Source: Haliclona indistincta | Taxonomy: Eukaryota > Porifera > Demospongiae > Haplosclerida > Chalinidae | Length of the DNA stretch: 64,000 nt | Assembly: GCA_964017065.1 (NCBI GenBank) | Contig: OZ024783.1 | Coordinates: 3,521,665 to 3,585,664, forward strand | Direction of reading: 5' to 3' | Part shown: one piece after another, positions 21,586-33,999 of the stretch | Numbering within the stretch: position 1 is the first letter of the stretch | How the letters are laid out: every line of letters starts with the position of its first letter | The notes under the pieces: generated by a model | The model's database searches: none | Told to the model about the DNA's origin: nothing | What the model saw: the letters and a program-made list of their open reading frames with translations, nothing else | Position numbers and translations under genes: made by a program

Positions 21586-24500
21586 CTGTGAGTAAAACAA
21601 ATGAGTGCGCAGTAACAGCTATAGAGACTGTTTTATAGTAACTCACTGAGTGTTTTAGAAAGGTCATAGGCTGTAGTACAGGGGGTGGCAAAGACCTTGG
21701 GAATGGTGAGATCTTGTTTCGAGGTGGCAGGGACAGAGGGATTCTGTTCTGTATTGGGGACAGTGGGATTCTGTTCTGGAACGGGGACAGCGGGATTCTG
21801 TTCAAGTCCTGAGGTATAAATAGAAACACTATGACGTCAATCAATGTTAATACAATCAAGTACCTTTTATGGGCACAGCGTGTATGCAGGCTCTTTCAAT
21901 GTCACTGGCAACACTGTTGTTACCTATTGCTCTCAATGCTTTGACTAGGTCAGTCCATGATGCACCAGGGGAGTTCTTTAACCAAACATCAAACACATGA
22001 CTCTTGAGTATGTCAACCCCTTGAGGAGAATAGGTCTGGTAAATGTTCTCCAGTTGCGAAATGGTGAGACCCAGTTCTATGCCAAGTTGTTTCCAGTGAC
22101 TAACATTCTTGCATGCTGCGAGAAGATTCTTTACATCAAGATAATTCGAATCTGCAGAATAATTAAATGAAGTGAATTGGCTTCTCTAAAATACTTAGTA
22201 TACTTACTGTCCTGTCTAGTATCATCTTGAGTGATACCATCCTCCTCATCAATACCTGCACTCATGTCTATAGTGCAGTATCAGACACATAACATACATT
22301 TTATATGTTCTAGAACCATACCTGGTGATAACCAACGCAATTCCTTTTTCTTTAATCTACGTGCTTCTTTAATTTGTTCACACTCAGCCATATGTCGTCC
22401 AGATCGTTCACAATCAGCTTCATCATGATCTGATGCAGATTTGCAGGGAATATGGCGAGAATTCAGTATCGGAGGTCTGCAGGAGCAAGGAAAGGAGTCC
22501 TCGATAGTGATGCTCTCTATATCAAAGCTGAGCCTCTTCCCCGTTTCAAGAATTGCCTCGTGCACATCGGATCGAATATAAGAGCACTCACTATCAAGAA
22601 AGGAGTAGTAGATATCTAGCTGAACTCGTCTCTCGATGATGGTGACGATACCTTTATTGCCAGAACGACAAAGTACAAAGATGTTCCTGTACTGTTGATC
22701 ATTGCCTATGCTAAACGAGCCAGATGACAAGAGCAAGACAATTAGTGTAGGAGAGAAGCCAGGAGGCAAGGGAACATAGTCATGCTTTGGTCTGCGTTCA
22801 CATCTTAATCTAATAATCAATGGATAAGATAGATTCTTCATTATCTTGTCTTCTTCATTTAGAGCGTAGTTTAGTACACATGGCATAAAAAAAGATCGTG
22901 GTTTAGATTTCTCAATAATGGCTACAGCCTTTACCTCAGCAAGAAGATCGATAAATGCCACAGCATTGAGTGGTTCTGGAAACTGGAAGGTCACTTTCAA
23001 TGTCTGCTCATCAAGCTGACCACATTTTTGGAATTCACTCCTAATATCATAATTAAGTTCAATGTTAAAGTACTTCTTGAGCTCATTTTCTTTAAAAGAT
23101 GATATACCAATTAGACGGGACACCAACTCAAAGACAGGCTTTAGGTTTATGATAACAATGGAGTCGAGTGAATCTGTCTGGTAGTGCAAGATGAGGTTGA
23201 GGTTATGGAAGAATGTGATTGCCTTCCTGGTCTCCTGCTCATCCATATCCAGTGAACTGCCAATATCCAGACACTCCTGCAGTGATAGAATGGCTTTCTT
23301 TCTGGCCTCTTTCTGCAGACTAAGATAGAATCCAAACCAACATAGCTTTATCTTAACTGTTATGGAAGGCGCTTTACTGATTCGTTCTCGTAACTTTAGT
23401 ATGTATTTATCTCTCTCTTCCTCATTTTCAGTGACTGCATTGATGGGCAGGATAGTCTTACCCATTTGAAGTTTCTCATAAGCTTTCAGATTTAGGGCCA
23501 GGCTAGCATTTTTGTCATCAATTGACTCATCTGCACATTCTTCCACTTTGTCAGCAAAAGTCCCAATAATGGTAAATCTTGCTGTGTGATCATCCCAATC
23601 TGATAAAGGGCTCAAAGAAGGAAGAAAAGGAGACATTGATTTAGCAAGTGACTCTAACAGCTGCCCGTGTGAACACTGGAGCATTGTATCAGCCATATTG
23701 ATAGGTTCATCTTTTATACAAAATGAGAACTTTGGGATGGTATCTAACCGCTCATTAAGCTTCAGAGTGAAGAGGGCTAGACATCTGTTGTGGACAAAGA
23801 GAGGAAAAACGTCCAGATAGTTAGGCTGACCACCAGAGTCAGAAATTAGTATCAATCTCGTACTAAAGAGAGTTGATGATCCTTTAACATTGGGAAGTCG
23901 TTGCATGATGTCTTTCAGTACCTGAGGAAAGTCTCGTTCACGCTTGGCTTCAGCTATAGGAACAGGAGAAGAGCGAGAGGAAGGTCGAGAAGGAGAAGAT
24001 GGGCGGGATCTAGAGGAAAAGCGAGAAGAAAAGGAAGGACGAGAAGATGGTGGAGATTTAGTGGAATGTTTTGAAGAAGACTTGTGTGATGAAGAAAAAG
24101 GAAACAATGTAGAAGAAACAGTAGAAAACCGATCATCGGAGATAGGTTCAAACTCATGCTGCAGGACAGTAGGTTTTGTAGCAACAGGTTCAGCCAGAGC
24201 TTCGATAGTCTTACAAACCATGTCAAACATTCTATCAGGAGTGAGCTCCTCCCACTTGACATTTACAGTAGTTGAACTATCATCTCCTACTATAATGGAA
24301 CAAGATGGTGGCTCAGCAACACCAGTACTATGGTGATATATAACAGGGGGTTGACCCATAGCTAGTCTAATAACTGAAGTCTTCCCCGTAGCTGGAAAAC
24401 CATGTATACTGACATTAGAGATACTGAGAGAGACGTTATGACCCAGCTTGTCCATGGCTTCATCCATATCAACTAGAAGAATCATTTATGATCACGTTTA

Positions 24501-26694
24501 CAATAACAGAAATACTTAGCTCACTTTGTGAAAGTTGATAAATAGGAGCAGGTGATGGTAGAGACAATGAGGATGGTGGAGGAGACGATGCTGGAGGAGA
24601 CAATGGTACTTCCTACACACGTGTACACATAATAAGTTATAATTGTTCCAACCATGCACTGTGCACTCACCGTAAACCAGCACTTGTGTTTGTTCTCTAA
24701 ACCAACTGGTCCTTCTCGACAATCTCGTATAGAACAGACCACATGTTGTGGATTTATCTTTGAGCGACAGCGTGCAGGATGAGGCCGTCTGCCTGACTGG
24801 ATAGCGTGAGGACAGTAGAACCCAAAGTCCCAGTGCACATCTCGAGTGTGAGGATAGAGTGAACCAACTTCACAGATCATTGTCCACAGCTGGCGACGAC
24901 ACTCCAGGATCAAGCGTGGGTTTAAGACGGCATCAGTAAGAATACGAACCTCCATGTGACTAACCAGACTACGGATCTCAACATGAACCAATCCTTCTTC
25001 TCTGTCATCGTTAAAGTAAAAGCAAATTCGATTTCTAAATCGATTGAGCTCATCCAAGCTCCAATTCTCATCTTGAGAAAATCTGACGACTGAGGCTTGG
25101 AACTGGCCAAGAGGGACAAAGCCAGTAGCTGGTATGAGGAGGAGAGGAGAATAGAGAAGACCAGAGAGGAGCTTGGGGTCGCTGGACTCCATCGTCACAT
25201 TGTGGTCGGGGTAGAGGAGGCATGGCAGGAAGTACACCTCTTCCTCACTAGACGATCGAGCATTCTTGTAGAGGATATAACACGACTCTAGTAGCTCCAC
25301 AATCTCATCAGTCGGGATTCCCTCCTCGTCACTAGACGATTCACTGCGTGCCTTGTTCATCAGACGATGAGAAACCTCTCCTGTGAGTCGCATGTGTTTA
25401 GCTGTCTCTGGTTCCCCTCTCACTGCTCCAAATGCAGATACAAACAGCTCTGCTGGCGGCTTCATAATCAGGTTGACATTCACAATAACACGCTTGCCAA
25501 GCTTCTCTAACCGACCATAGTAAAGGATAGTGCCATACTTGTCGTGCAGGTACTGGAGGACACCTTTCAGGTCTGCTCTTGAGATGCCACAATGCTCAGC
25601 TATTACTACACACTCTTCTAGAGAGCACCATCCTGGAGATGGGTCGAATCTCATGCGCAGTATCAGGTGGAGCAATAATGCACCTGTTGGAACCTGCTGT
25701 GGAGTAAACCGCTCGTGGACTATTCTTGTTATCAGTTCACGAAGACCCTCAATATCGCTGGAGTCTGCACTAACGTTGTTGAGTGAATGAATGTATCTCT
25801 TCTCCTCTCCTGGCTTGTTGACTGAGCACAGAACATCTCTCCTCATGAAATAGCTGTCTTGGAAGGATTGCTGAATGGAGTGGTCTAGAGTGAGAACAGC
25901 TGCCTCACTGGTCTGGTCGAGGTGAGTGCCAATGAGAATGGCTGCCGGCTTGTGGTCTAGACTAGTCTGGAATGAGATGTTGCTCAGAGCACGCTGGATG
26001 ATCTCTCTGATAGTGTACTCTGACTCATACTCTATTGAACTGGACCCATCAGCTCTGTACACTACTGTGTAGGGGGAGTCTAGATCGTGAGTGAGATTGA
26101 AGAAAATAAGGTTTAGTGCTATGCGATGCAATAGGAGAGGTAGGATCTCATGAAACTCTGGCTGGCCACCAACATCGATAAAGTGAAGAAAAGAGAGGAT
26201 ATCTGTATTCTTGAGGAACTCCTGGATGGTCTCCCATTCCCCATCTTTGACTAACATAGTGAGTGCAGTGGCCACTAGCTCATCTCGTGTGCGATGAGTA
26301 AGATTGTCCCAATCCTGTACGAGGGTGGCAGGACCAGGTGAGCTGCTGGCAGCAGTGGATGGTCTAGTAGTAGACCTACTGCTGGACGGTACAGCAGGGG
26401 AGTTTAGAATACGGCTGCACAAAGCACGACACTGTTCCTCCGGCCACTGGCTCCTCTCAGACAAGAGCACTGATGATCGGTCAATGCCACGATACAACTG
26501 GACAGTAATTGGAGCGTCTATACCGGTACTGGGAACAATCTCGTCTGGTGATATGTGAACAATCTCCTGAGTGAGACGACATCGTGCTGTGGTTTTCCCA
26601 ACATTAGATGGTCCGATCATGAAACCCTTGAGTGTTTGTACTGGTACACAGCCCTGCTGATGAATGAGACGCTGGATACTATTAACAGCAACTC
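21311..26694 (-). CDS. Gene B: double Roc-COR, double Death domain protein, 5' exon(s) not found
   Basis: Seven exons join in frame with phase 1 at five of six junctions: 26694-24671, 24612-24525, 24472-22322, 22267-22208, 22151-21864, 21808-21647 and 21585-21311 (stop TAA). They give about 1,680 residues. Order: Roc 1 (Walker A GPSNVGKT, DVGGQ, THLD) with COR; a Ser/Pro linker; Roc 2 (GFPATGKT at 24378-24401, DSGGQ at 23826-23840, TFADK) with COR; an acidic linker; Death domain 1 (HWKQLGIELGL...); three tandem EQNPxVP units; Death domain 2 (EWKRLGLQLGLLYPTLKRID...). ROCO proteins are GTP-dependent dimeric switches; Death domains bind other Death domains. The first visible exon starts in phase 1, so an upstream exon (ankyrin in gene A) is needed; none was recognised up to 35 kb, perhaps displaced by the hAT insertion. 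Confidence 0.85.
21864..22151 (-). CDS. Gene B exon: Death domain 1
   Basis: 96 codons with six-helix Death pattern: DVKNLLAACKNVSHWKQLGI, ELGLTISQLENIYQ, VFDVWLKNSPGASWTDLVKA, LRAIGNNSVASDIE. Phase 1-1 makes it a movable symmetric exon. Confidence 0.85.
22322..24472 (-). CDS. Gene B exon: Roc-COR module 2 with Ser/Arg-rich insert
   Basis: A 717-codon exon carries a second complete set of GTPase motifs and a COR-like region. A low-complexity Ser/Arg/Pro segment (around 23960-24090) lies between the Walker A and DxGGQ motifs. It is not closely similar to module 1, so this is not a recent internal duplication. Confidence 0.82.
24671..26694 (-). CDS. Gene B exon: Roc-COR module 1
   Basis: It is open from a TTGTAG acceptor to a GTGAGT donor. 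It is closely similar to gene A exon 6 along its length but keeps the G3 glycine (DVGGQ at 26162-26176). It has a Ser-rich insert after the Walker A region, near 26330-26400, that gene A lacks. Confidence 0.88.
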
Positions 26695-27672
26695 CTACAA
26701 TGATAATAAATTATCATAAAACCACTGAGTGACAGGAAGAATGTACAATAATATAACACAGCTAGTGTAGCTATTCATCATGTGACCACAGTATCTACAA
26801 TATCACACCTTGTTATATACTCCACCCTTTCTGCAAAGACACTGCCAGTGGAACAAATCGGATGTTCCATTAAATCCTGGCAAAGTGACCGCCCATGAGT
26901 GTAACAAACAAATTGTTATACGGCAAAATCCAAATGCAAATGTATGCACTGGGAGCTAAGAATGGTACAACTGTATTGTACCACTCATGGGCAGGTCTGG
27001 CGGCAACCATGAATAAATCACATGACGCACAGCAGGACAGTATAGCCTAGTACCTAGTCGTTAAATTAACGGTAAGTATCAAATGTACACACATGCACGA
27101 ATAAAATGGGCGGGGACAGTTATAGAATGCTTTCACATCGTGTCAGTACGGACATCTAACCAACCGTGGATACTCGTAGCTGCAGGATTGTATGTCCAAG
27201 TTTGCTGCCAACTACGTCCTGTCGTTCGTTAGTATTCGAATTTCATTGTCAGCAAAACTGAAGCATGAGGTCAGTACACATGTCACAAACGTGAACGGAA
27301 AATATCTGGTATTCCTGGTATGTCGGGAAAATTTCGCACATGTGTATACATTTGAAACTAGGCACTCTATTTGGTGCGGCGCCGAGGTACTAGGCCACAG
27401 GACAGTAGTGCCCGCATTCCCAACTATTTAGGTAAGGCGCATGACAGTAGCCCTACCGGAAGGTGCATGAAGACCTCTGTAGTGCGCACCTTATATACAC
27501 AATGAGCACGCTCCACTCGGACTACGCCCTCGTGGTCTATTTTTAAAACTCGACTGCTCATGTGTACAAATCCGCATTATGTAGACACACTTACAAGATC
27601 ATGTAAAATTCACTTACACATGTACAAAAAAAATTTAAATTGGATCATGATCTGTACTTCACAAGAGCTAAA
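26695..27672. other. Upstream of gene B: no exon recognised
   Basis: 26880-27000 has an imperfect palindrome around CGCCCATGAGTG / CACTCATGGGC. 27090-27400 is the left arm of a long inverted repeat with 34000-34465. Confidence 0.5.
27090..27400 (+). repeat. Left arm of long inverted repeat flanking the hAT remnant
   Basis: It matches the reverse complement of 34000-34465 (shared AATAAAATGGGCGGGGACAG, GTAGCTNCAGGATTGTATGT) apart from about 165 bases inserted in the right arm. It could be the terminal repeat of one 7.4 kb element or two separate copies in opposite orientation. Confidence 0.7.
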
Positions 27673-28292
27673 GCCAGGGGGGTACGACAAGCTAATTTAT
27701 TCTGATGTATTGCTGACATACGACACGCCCACTAATGAACAATAATGCTTTGGAATGTATATAGGATAGTTTAAACAGTTTGCCATCACACTATAGTACA
27801 CGATATCGAGCTCAGGTGTGCATTGTTTACACTCCAGGTCGAGGCAAGTAATATTCCAGAACAATCTACTGAAAATAGCTGAAACAAGTTATCTGCTGTT
27901 ACAGTTATTGGACAACATTTGTGCATATTGCAGCAAGAGTTTGTGCGCCACAGCCACAATTTCTTTACATTATTAAATGAATGATGCTCAAGAATGATAG
28001 CAATGCTGTTTTGATCACGTTGGTGCTTTCTTGGGAGAATAGTCTTGCCAACCAATTCTCTATCTTCATCTCTCTGTACAGCAAAAACTAAAAGAGGTAA
28101 GGGTGGGGTAAGGTAGCTTAAACGAAAGCTCTCGGGTAGTAGTATCCATTCCGCAACATACTCACCCTTCAAATTGTTCTCTAAAGACGAAGCTGACCAG
28201 GAAAGTCGCAATGTATTTTGATGTACACTATATACGTGAAGCATGCAATGTCAGCATTACGTCAGAATAAATTAGCTTGTCGTACCCCTGGC
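27673..28292. mobile_element. MITE-like element with TACGACAAGCTAATTTATTC ends
   Basis: The left end at 27680-27710 is the reverse complement of 28260-28290 (GAATAAATTAGCTTGTCGTA). A 152-codon minus-strand frame inside (28244-27786) has no recognised domain and probably belongs to the element. Confidence 0.65.
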
Positions 28293-29081
28293 ATCACCAG
28301 AAATTAAGGACATCACATAGAATCACGCTTATGCACAGAACACAATTAAGGGTCGATTAGCCGAACTACTGCCCTTTACAGTGTACGAAATAGAATGCAA
28401 AAAGTGTCAGGACATATGTCAGAGCACTGTCAATTTTGTTCGGACATTTATTATATTTGATCTGCCATTATTTTTCGGAAAAAAATTACAGACATTAATT
28501 TTATGATCATAATTATGCATGTAAGTGATACAGTGATATTGTGTTATCGATACTGTGATAAGTGATTAAAATGATTTAGTCTGAGTCCACCTGCAACCAT
28601 TCATCCCAGTCCTCAAGTATCATCTGACCCTCTTCTTCCATTGCGTCACTGTCTAGTGATGGATTCTCTGCCACATGACGACAAGATCTCTTCTTATACT
28701 CTTTTCTTGGACCAGCTTGACTAGGTCTTCTAGTCTTAGCATCCCACCACAGCTCTATTGCACTGTCAGCTAAAAACTGTTCCAGCTCAAGCTTGTTGGT
28801 GTTCAGAACCAACAAGTCACTTAGCGTGTCTGTACCAAGCAAATTTCTCTTGTTGGATTTGAGGAGATTTACCTGAGAGAAGGTTCTCTCAAGTTTGCCG
28901 TTTGAGACAGGAAGTGAGAATAGAAGATTTACAAGGCTTAGAACATTGAACCATTCTAAAGAGTTGGGCGCATGAAATAACCTCCACCACACTGACCGAT
29001 ACTTCATATTAGAGTATAGCATGTAAGAATCTAGCAATCTGATTGGTTGCTTGCAGGTTTCTAAATCACGTAGACAGTACG

Positions 29082-29150
29082 CCAACTGATAGAACATGGG
29101 CGCCAACTGATAGAACATGTGCGCCAACTGATAGAACATGGGCGCCAACT
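29082..29150. repeat. 22-base minisatellite, about three copies
   Basis: The unit GCGCCAACTGATAGAACATGG repeats at the 5' edge of the last hAT fragment and adds MFYQLA repeats to its frame. Confidence 0.8.
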
Positions 29151-29198
29151 TCAACAATAATGTTATTTGATGTACAATAATGAGATGATTACAATAAC

Positions 29199-29890
29199 TA
29201 GGCACCAAAGGTGCTGATGCCTCGGTGGAATTCCATTGTACACAGCACTGGACTAGCTACAGTAAACTCCACCTATTATACAAGCTATAGCACAATTCCT
29301 GTACAGTAACTATCCACCATTCCACAAACACAGCAACTGCAGATGCATCTATACAGGATTTCTGTAGAGCAATGTAGAGCGCTGCAACAAGCTGCAATAC
29401 AGCACTATTTGCAGAATAAGCTAGTGGGTTGCAACTATGCAATCAGAAGCCTAGCAGTGCTAACCACATGGAATTCTGTTGGGCGTGCCTATAATCAACA
29501 CAGCACGTGAGCGCTGGTTGCTAACTTGAGCCGCTGGCGCTGCTTAGCGATAGCACGATTGATTTCTCAGCACTCACTGTACTACCTTGAGTAAAGAATT
29601 GTCTTACAAGCTGTGAAGAAAACTATAGTAGACAGCTTTATCTTCAGCGAAGTCCCACAATGCTGAGCGAGTCCAGCAATGCCATTCAAGGTAACGAAGC
29701 TTTGGAACCAAAAGTCTATCAATTCAATTCCGAGGCAACACCGAGTTGAACATGTATTGCAAGTATCAGCGCTTAGTTTTCCGCCGACGCGGAGTTCTGC
29801 CTGCGGACAGAATGAATGAATGAATGAATGAAGGACAAACCGACGAACTACTGTATGCCTCGTGGCTCCGCCCACCGAGGCATAATAATT
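29199..29890. mobile_element. MITE with ATGCCTCGGTGG ends
   Basis: The left end (TAGGCACCAAAGGTGCTGATG then CCTCGGTGG) and right end (CCACCGAGGCATAAT) match those of the split copy at 37438-43790. It is inserted in the hAT transposase remnant. Confidence 0.7.
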
Positions 29891-30509
29891 GTCCGCTCTG
29901 TCGCTATAGTATGACACACTACACAGTTACAACTGTCTGATAGAGTCATGATACACAACACAGTCACTGCTTCATGTTGATAATGATATTAGAGCAAGAA
30001 TTCAGCACTACGGGCAGAGGAGCAGCAGATCCTGATGAACAGGTGTTGGGCTCCATAGAGTTCGTCACTACAGGTTGAGAAGATAGTTGAGCAGCAGAGC
30101 TAGAAGAACAGATGTTGAGCTCCACAGGACGCAGAAGACTGTTGTGACTGGGGTTGTTCAATATGTCTGAGATTTGTTCTTGTTGCTCTTCTGATGTACG
30201 CTTGTAACTACGGATCCCATCTGTACTTCTATGGCCGGTTCTTTCCATTACCAACTGTTCGTCAACATTGTGATGAAAGAGTCAGGTATGTCGAACTGTA
30301 TAGTTCTTCGTGCTGCTGTCGCTCTCGAATTTTTCGTTGCCGAATGGTTTGTCTTAAAAAGTCGTCTTCTGGTGAATACCACTCCTTTACAGAATCGGGC
30401 AGAAGGTCGAAGAAGGAAGAAAAATCAGCCATAACTGCATGCCCAGTACGGCACGCGTCGACTATTTTGCGTCAAAACCCACTGTGGTAATGGTTGCTAG
30501 CTATACTCT

Positions 30510-30640
30510 AAATCGGTTAGACACCTCGGCCAACGGGATCTACGCGGTAAAGAAACCCTCGCGCTACGCGCTCGGGTTCTATGGCTTCCTCTCGGGTTTC
30601 TATACCGCGTAGATCCCTTGGCCTAGGTGTCTAACCTATA
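30510..30640. mobile_element. Palindromic element with GATCTACGCGGT arms
   Basis: GGTTAGACACCTCGGCC...GGGATCTACGCGGTA is mirrored by TACCGCGTAGATCCC...GGTGTCTAACC around a CTCGCGCTACGCGCTCG centre. It belongs to the same family as 8204 and 56488. Confidence 0.7.
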
Positions 30641-30954
30641 TTTGTACCATAGTAGCCTCAAAGATCAAAGGCACCGCCAGGGAAATATATCGTATATTTC
30701 CCAGCAATGGGGATTTTCCTTGTATACCAGAGGTAAAGCCACTAATAGAGTCAGATGACTCACTCCGCACAGAAAACAGTATTGACTGCGGGAGAAGCTT
30801 CGGTGGGGAGTGGTTCACCCACACCGAAGGTGAGGCAGGCTTAGGTATGCTCGCTTCTTATACACAGCTTTCATACTGATGCTAATGGGACCTCATAAAC
30901 GATTGACCTCATTAATTATGTCAATGGTTGCTATGATACAAGTCACCTATTCCA

Positions 30955-31083
30955 TGCCTACCAGGTATGTATACCATTTACACTTGGTATTGTGCTAATA
31001 AACCCTCGGGCTACGCCCTCGGGTTTATTAACACAATACCTCGTGTATATGGTATACATACCTGGTAGGCATGGAATAACTAC
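30955..31083. mobile_element. Palindromic element with ATGCCTACCAGGTATGTATACC arms
   Basis: The arms at 30955-31005 and 31030-31078 are reverse complements around CCCTCGGGCTACGCCCTCGGG. It separates two hAT transposase fragments. Confidence 0.7.
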
Positions 31084-33279
31084 TACGTAGATAAGGAAAT
31101 AAACTGAGTTGCATACACGACCAACTCCTCAAACTCACAATGGATCTCAGACACATTTACTCCAGCTCTTTCGAGTGGCTCCTTGAAATGGTCAGCAAGG
31201 CGCTTAATAGCATTTAGAGAGGTCTCACATTCGTCACCGCCATCAACTACATCAGCCTGCTCATCCTGAATCTTCTGCCACCCTTGGGTAGCTAACATAA
31301 AGATGATGTCACGGAAGAGTTGCATATCAGACCAGGAGAGCCTTGTGCGCATGTATGCAATCACCTGTTGGCAATACTCTTCATGGTTGTTTTCAAAGTA
31401 GCGCTTTGCTTCGGAAAAATTCTTCAACACCTGGCCCTGATAAAGATGCTGTTCCTCTTCCTCAGCGAATTTTTGCATTGCAGAAGCATATGTAGGCCAA
31501 TGATCTAATGGTTTTGCATCTAGCTTCTTGATCTCCTTCACTGTTCTGAGTAGGCAAGTCAAACCACCAAGAATATCGGTCTCATCTGCTTGCATACACT
31601 TAGAAAATATTGCGCAAGGTGTGAGCAGATCAACGAACAATGCACAGCCAAGAAGATACTTTGCATTAGACCATTTCCTCAGATACCCTTTGAATTTTGC
31701 TCGATCTACAGATTTCACAGATGAGTCTTCTGATAGGATGGTGAGGTGAGCTGTGTAAGCGCCGAACCTGGACAAAACTCTTTTCATGGCACTTATCTTG
31801 CGACAAACCCACCTTGTTCCACTTGCTCTAATTGGCCTTGTACCTGCTTCCTCACCGAATTGAAAAGCTTCCTTCAGGTCAGTGACAATACTCTCTAGTT
31901 CTGAGCATTTTTAGGAGACTTCTCGTAAAGGTAATAAAGACGAAGGAGCATTTCATCGACTAAATCGAACGCAGTACCATGTAGAGCATCTTTTATTGCC
32001 AACTCAAGACGATGTGCCAAGCACCACATCCAGAATATCCATGGCAGTTCTCTCTCCACCAGTCCTTTCAGACCGTTTGCCGCTATATTGGCTGCTGCAC
32101 CATCAGTGGCAAGTCCTACAAGACTATGACAGGTCTCCTTTGTAACTGACTGGATGCCAAGGCATTGTAGCCCATACTTCAGTGATTCAAAGAGACCTTC
32201 TGCAGTGAGGTGATGTGGCTTGTGAATAGAAAGGAAGCTCATTCTGGTGTGAATCTTTTCATCTTCAGCTTCAAGATCACACCAGAGGACTAGTAAAAGC
32301 TCGTTGTCGGCGTTGCTCTCGTCGGTAGAACCATCCATCAACAGAGAAAAAAATTTAGCCTTGGAAAGAGCTTGAAGCAAGTCTTGTCTTCTTGATTCAG
32401 CAATGAAGTGAACAAATTCTTTGCCAGCATTTTCATGTAGATAAGAGCTTCCAAGATCTACCCCATGCTGTGCCTCGAGTTTGCAAATCCTAGGATATTT
32501 TCGAAAGGCCATTTGCTCAGTTGCCACGAAATAGGCGACGTCAAACTTAGCTTTTAGCCTTTTCCTTTCGTCATCTGAAAGAGAGTGAAGCGACTGTGTA
32601 ATTGGAGTATACGTTGCAACACAAGCGCCTTGTGCTTGGGCGTTTTCTCTTTTCAGCAAGTTCATTGCGTGCACGTGTTGGTCAGACTTGCCATGATCAA
32701 CCACGTTCGAAGTTCTGACAGAGTCAGCTCCATCCACTCGTGATCCACTTGTTGTTGAAGTTTTTTCGACCAACAACACGTTCCTTATACTTTGTACAGA
32801 CTCGACACTTGAGTTTTGTCACTACTTTAGCTCCACCGTCGATCGCCGTCTCGCAGTCAAGCCACGTCATGGTTTGGTACTCTCTATCATACTGCCTCAT
32901 CCATTTCTGGTAAGTTGCGTGCGTCACATTTCTTCGCTTGGCGTTCGAGGAGGTACTGGTAGAAGCAAGACTTCTCTTCATGGCGATCGTCGAGATTCAA
33001 CGTGCTCATGTTGTGGGCGGGGCTTACGTAGTAGTTATTGCGCACGTGCTTGCACACTCGTAAAAGTAATTAATTTTGCGTGCGGCTTGCACATACACAC
33101 TCGCCCGGACAAATTGGCAGAACGAGTTTATTTTTGCTCGGACAAATACTAGAAATGGTCGGAAAATGACCGATGACCGGCTGCTATTTCATACACTGCT
33201 TTGCACAATATAACTCTACCATGTCATGGCTATTGCTTGGCTGTTTTACATGGAAAATGGGTTTAGCCATACTTAGCCT

Positions 33280-33645
33280 CGTACCCAGGCCTGCTCTATT
33301 GAGCAAACGGCCTGGTACACACTGTTCGCACATGCGTTTAATTTATCCAACATCCGGTTAAAACTCAGATTCTTACCGTAGATCTCTCCGTGTTACTTGG
33401 CTAGCCACGCGATGAACACAATGTAGATAGTGCATAGCGAACTTCCGTGCGGCTGACGCTTATTTTTAAGACGGTAAGTTTAGCTGATTTGTGTCCAGCA
33501 CGCGACGTTGTAAGCTGAAATAGTAAGTATCGCGCTAAATTCAGAGCAAGTGAGACACGCACATGTTTTTAATTACACGCATGCGCGAACAGTGTGTACC
33601 AGGATGTCCACTCAATAGAGCAGGCCTGGGTACGAGGCTAAGCCA
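33280..33645. mobile_element. MITE with TAGCCTCGTACCCAGGCC ends
   Basis: The left end at 33280-33350 is mirrored by 33565-33645 (GGCCTGGGTACGAGGCTAAG). A relative is at 54957-55510. Confidence 0.7.
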
Positions 33646-33715
33646 CACTGCAATAGTACTTGCGGTATTTGGAACAAAAATTATTTCGTACTCTGCAATC
33701 ACAGAGAACCCCATA

Positions 33716-33747
33716 GGGGTGGGGGGGTGGGTTGCGGGGTGGGCGGG
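33716..33747 (+). other. G-rich run with G-quadruplex pattern
   Basis: GGGGTGGGGGGGTGGG followed by GGGGTGGGCGGG gives more than four runs of three or more G with loops of one to four bases. Pattern only. Confidence 0.4.
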
Positions 33748-33999
33748 ATTGGGCTGAGATAGTGTTTTTTGGCTGTCTGGCAACAGGAGATATATCTTCT
33801 TCCATCGCTTTTGACGGTAAGAAATTTTTGCCGAAGAAATGCCATTTATGAAATCGTGTCTTCTCATTAAATATTTGCCCCTCTGTAACCTATAGACTGA
33901 GACCTTCGTGCAAAATCCGATACATACGTTTCTTCCTTGTGTACCAAATTCATGTCTGACATTTTGTATGGGTGTGGCATTCTTTAGCCTAGTACCTCG

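Larger units (their letters stand above)
28576..32981 (-). pseudogene. hAT-family transposase (DUF4371 / zinc-finger 862-like), decayed
   Basis: Fragments in order on the minus strand: 32981-32730 with a Cys-x2-Cys zinc-finger start (KCRVCTKYKERVVG); 32760-31895 with the DUF4371-type core (FFSLLMDGSTDESNADNELL, LVGLATDGAAANI, LAHRLELAIKDAL); 31880-31083 with the following helical region; and 29208-28576 with the hAT dimerisation motif (NGKLERTFSQVNLLKSNKRN). Frames break near 32750 and in an A-run near 31911, and palindromic elements separate the last two parts. hAT transposases cut and paste DNA with 8-base target duplications. Not functional as it stands. Confidence 0.82.

Noticed and set aside
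23944..24336. Plus-strand Glu/Arg-rich frame of 130 codons
   Set aside because: It is the antisense of the Ser/Arg-rich segment in gene B module 2.
27786..28244. Minus-strand 152-codon frame considered as a missing 5' exon of gene B
   Set aside because: It lies inside a MITE with its own inverted ends and shows no ankyrin or GTPase pattern, and no phase-1 donor leading to 26694.
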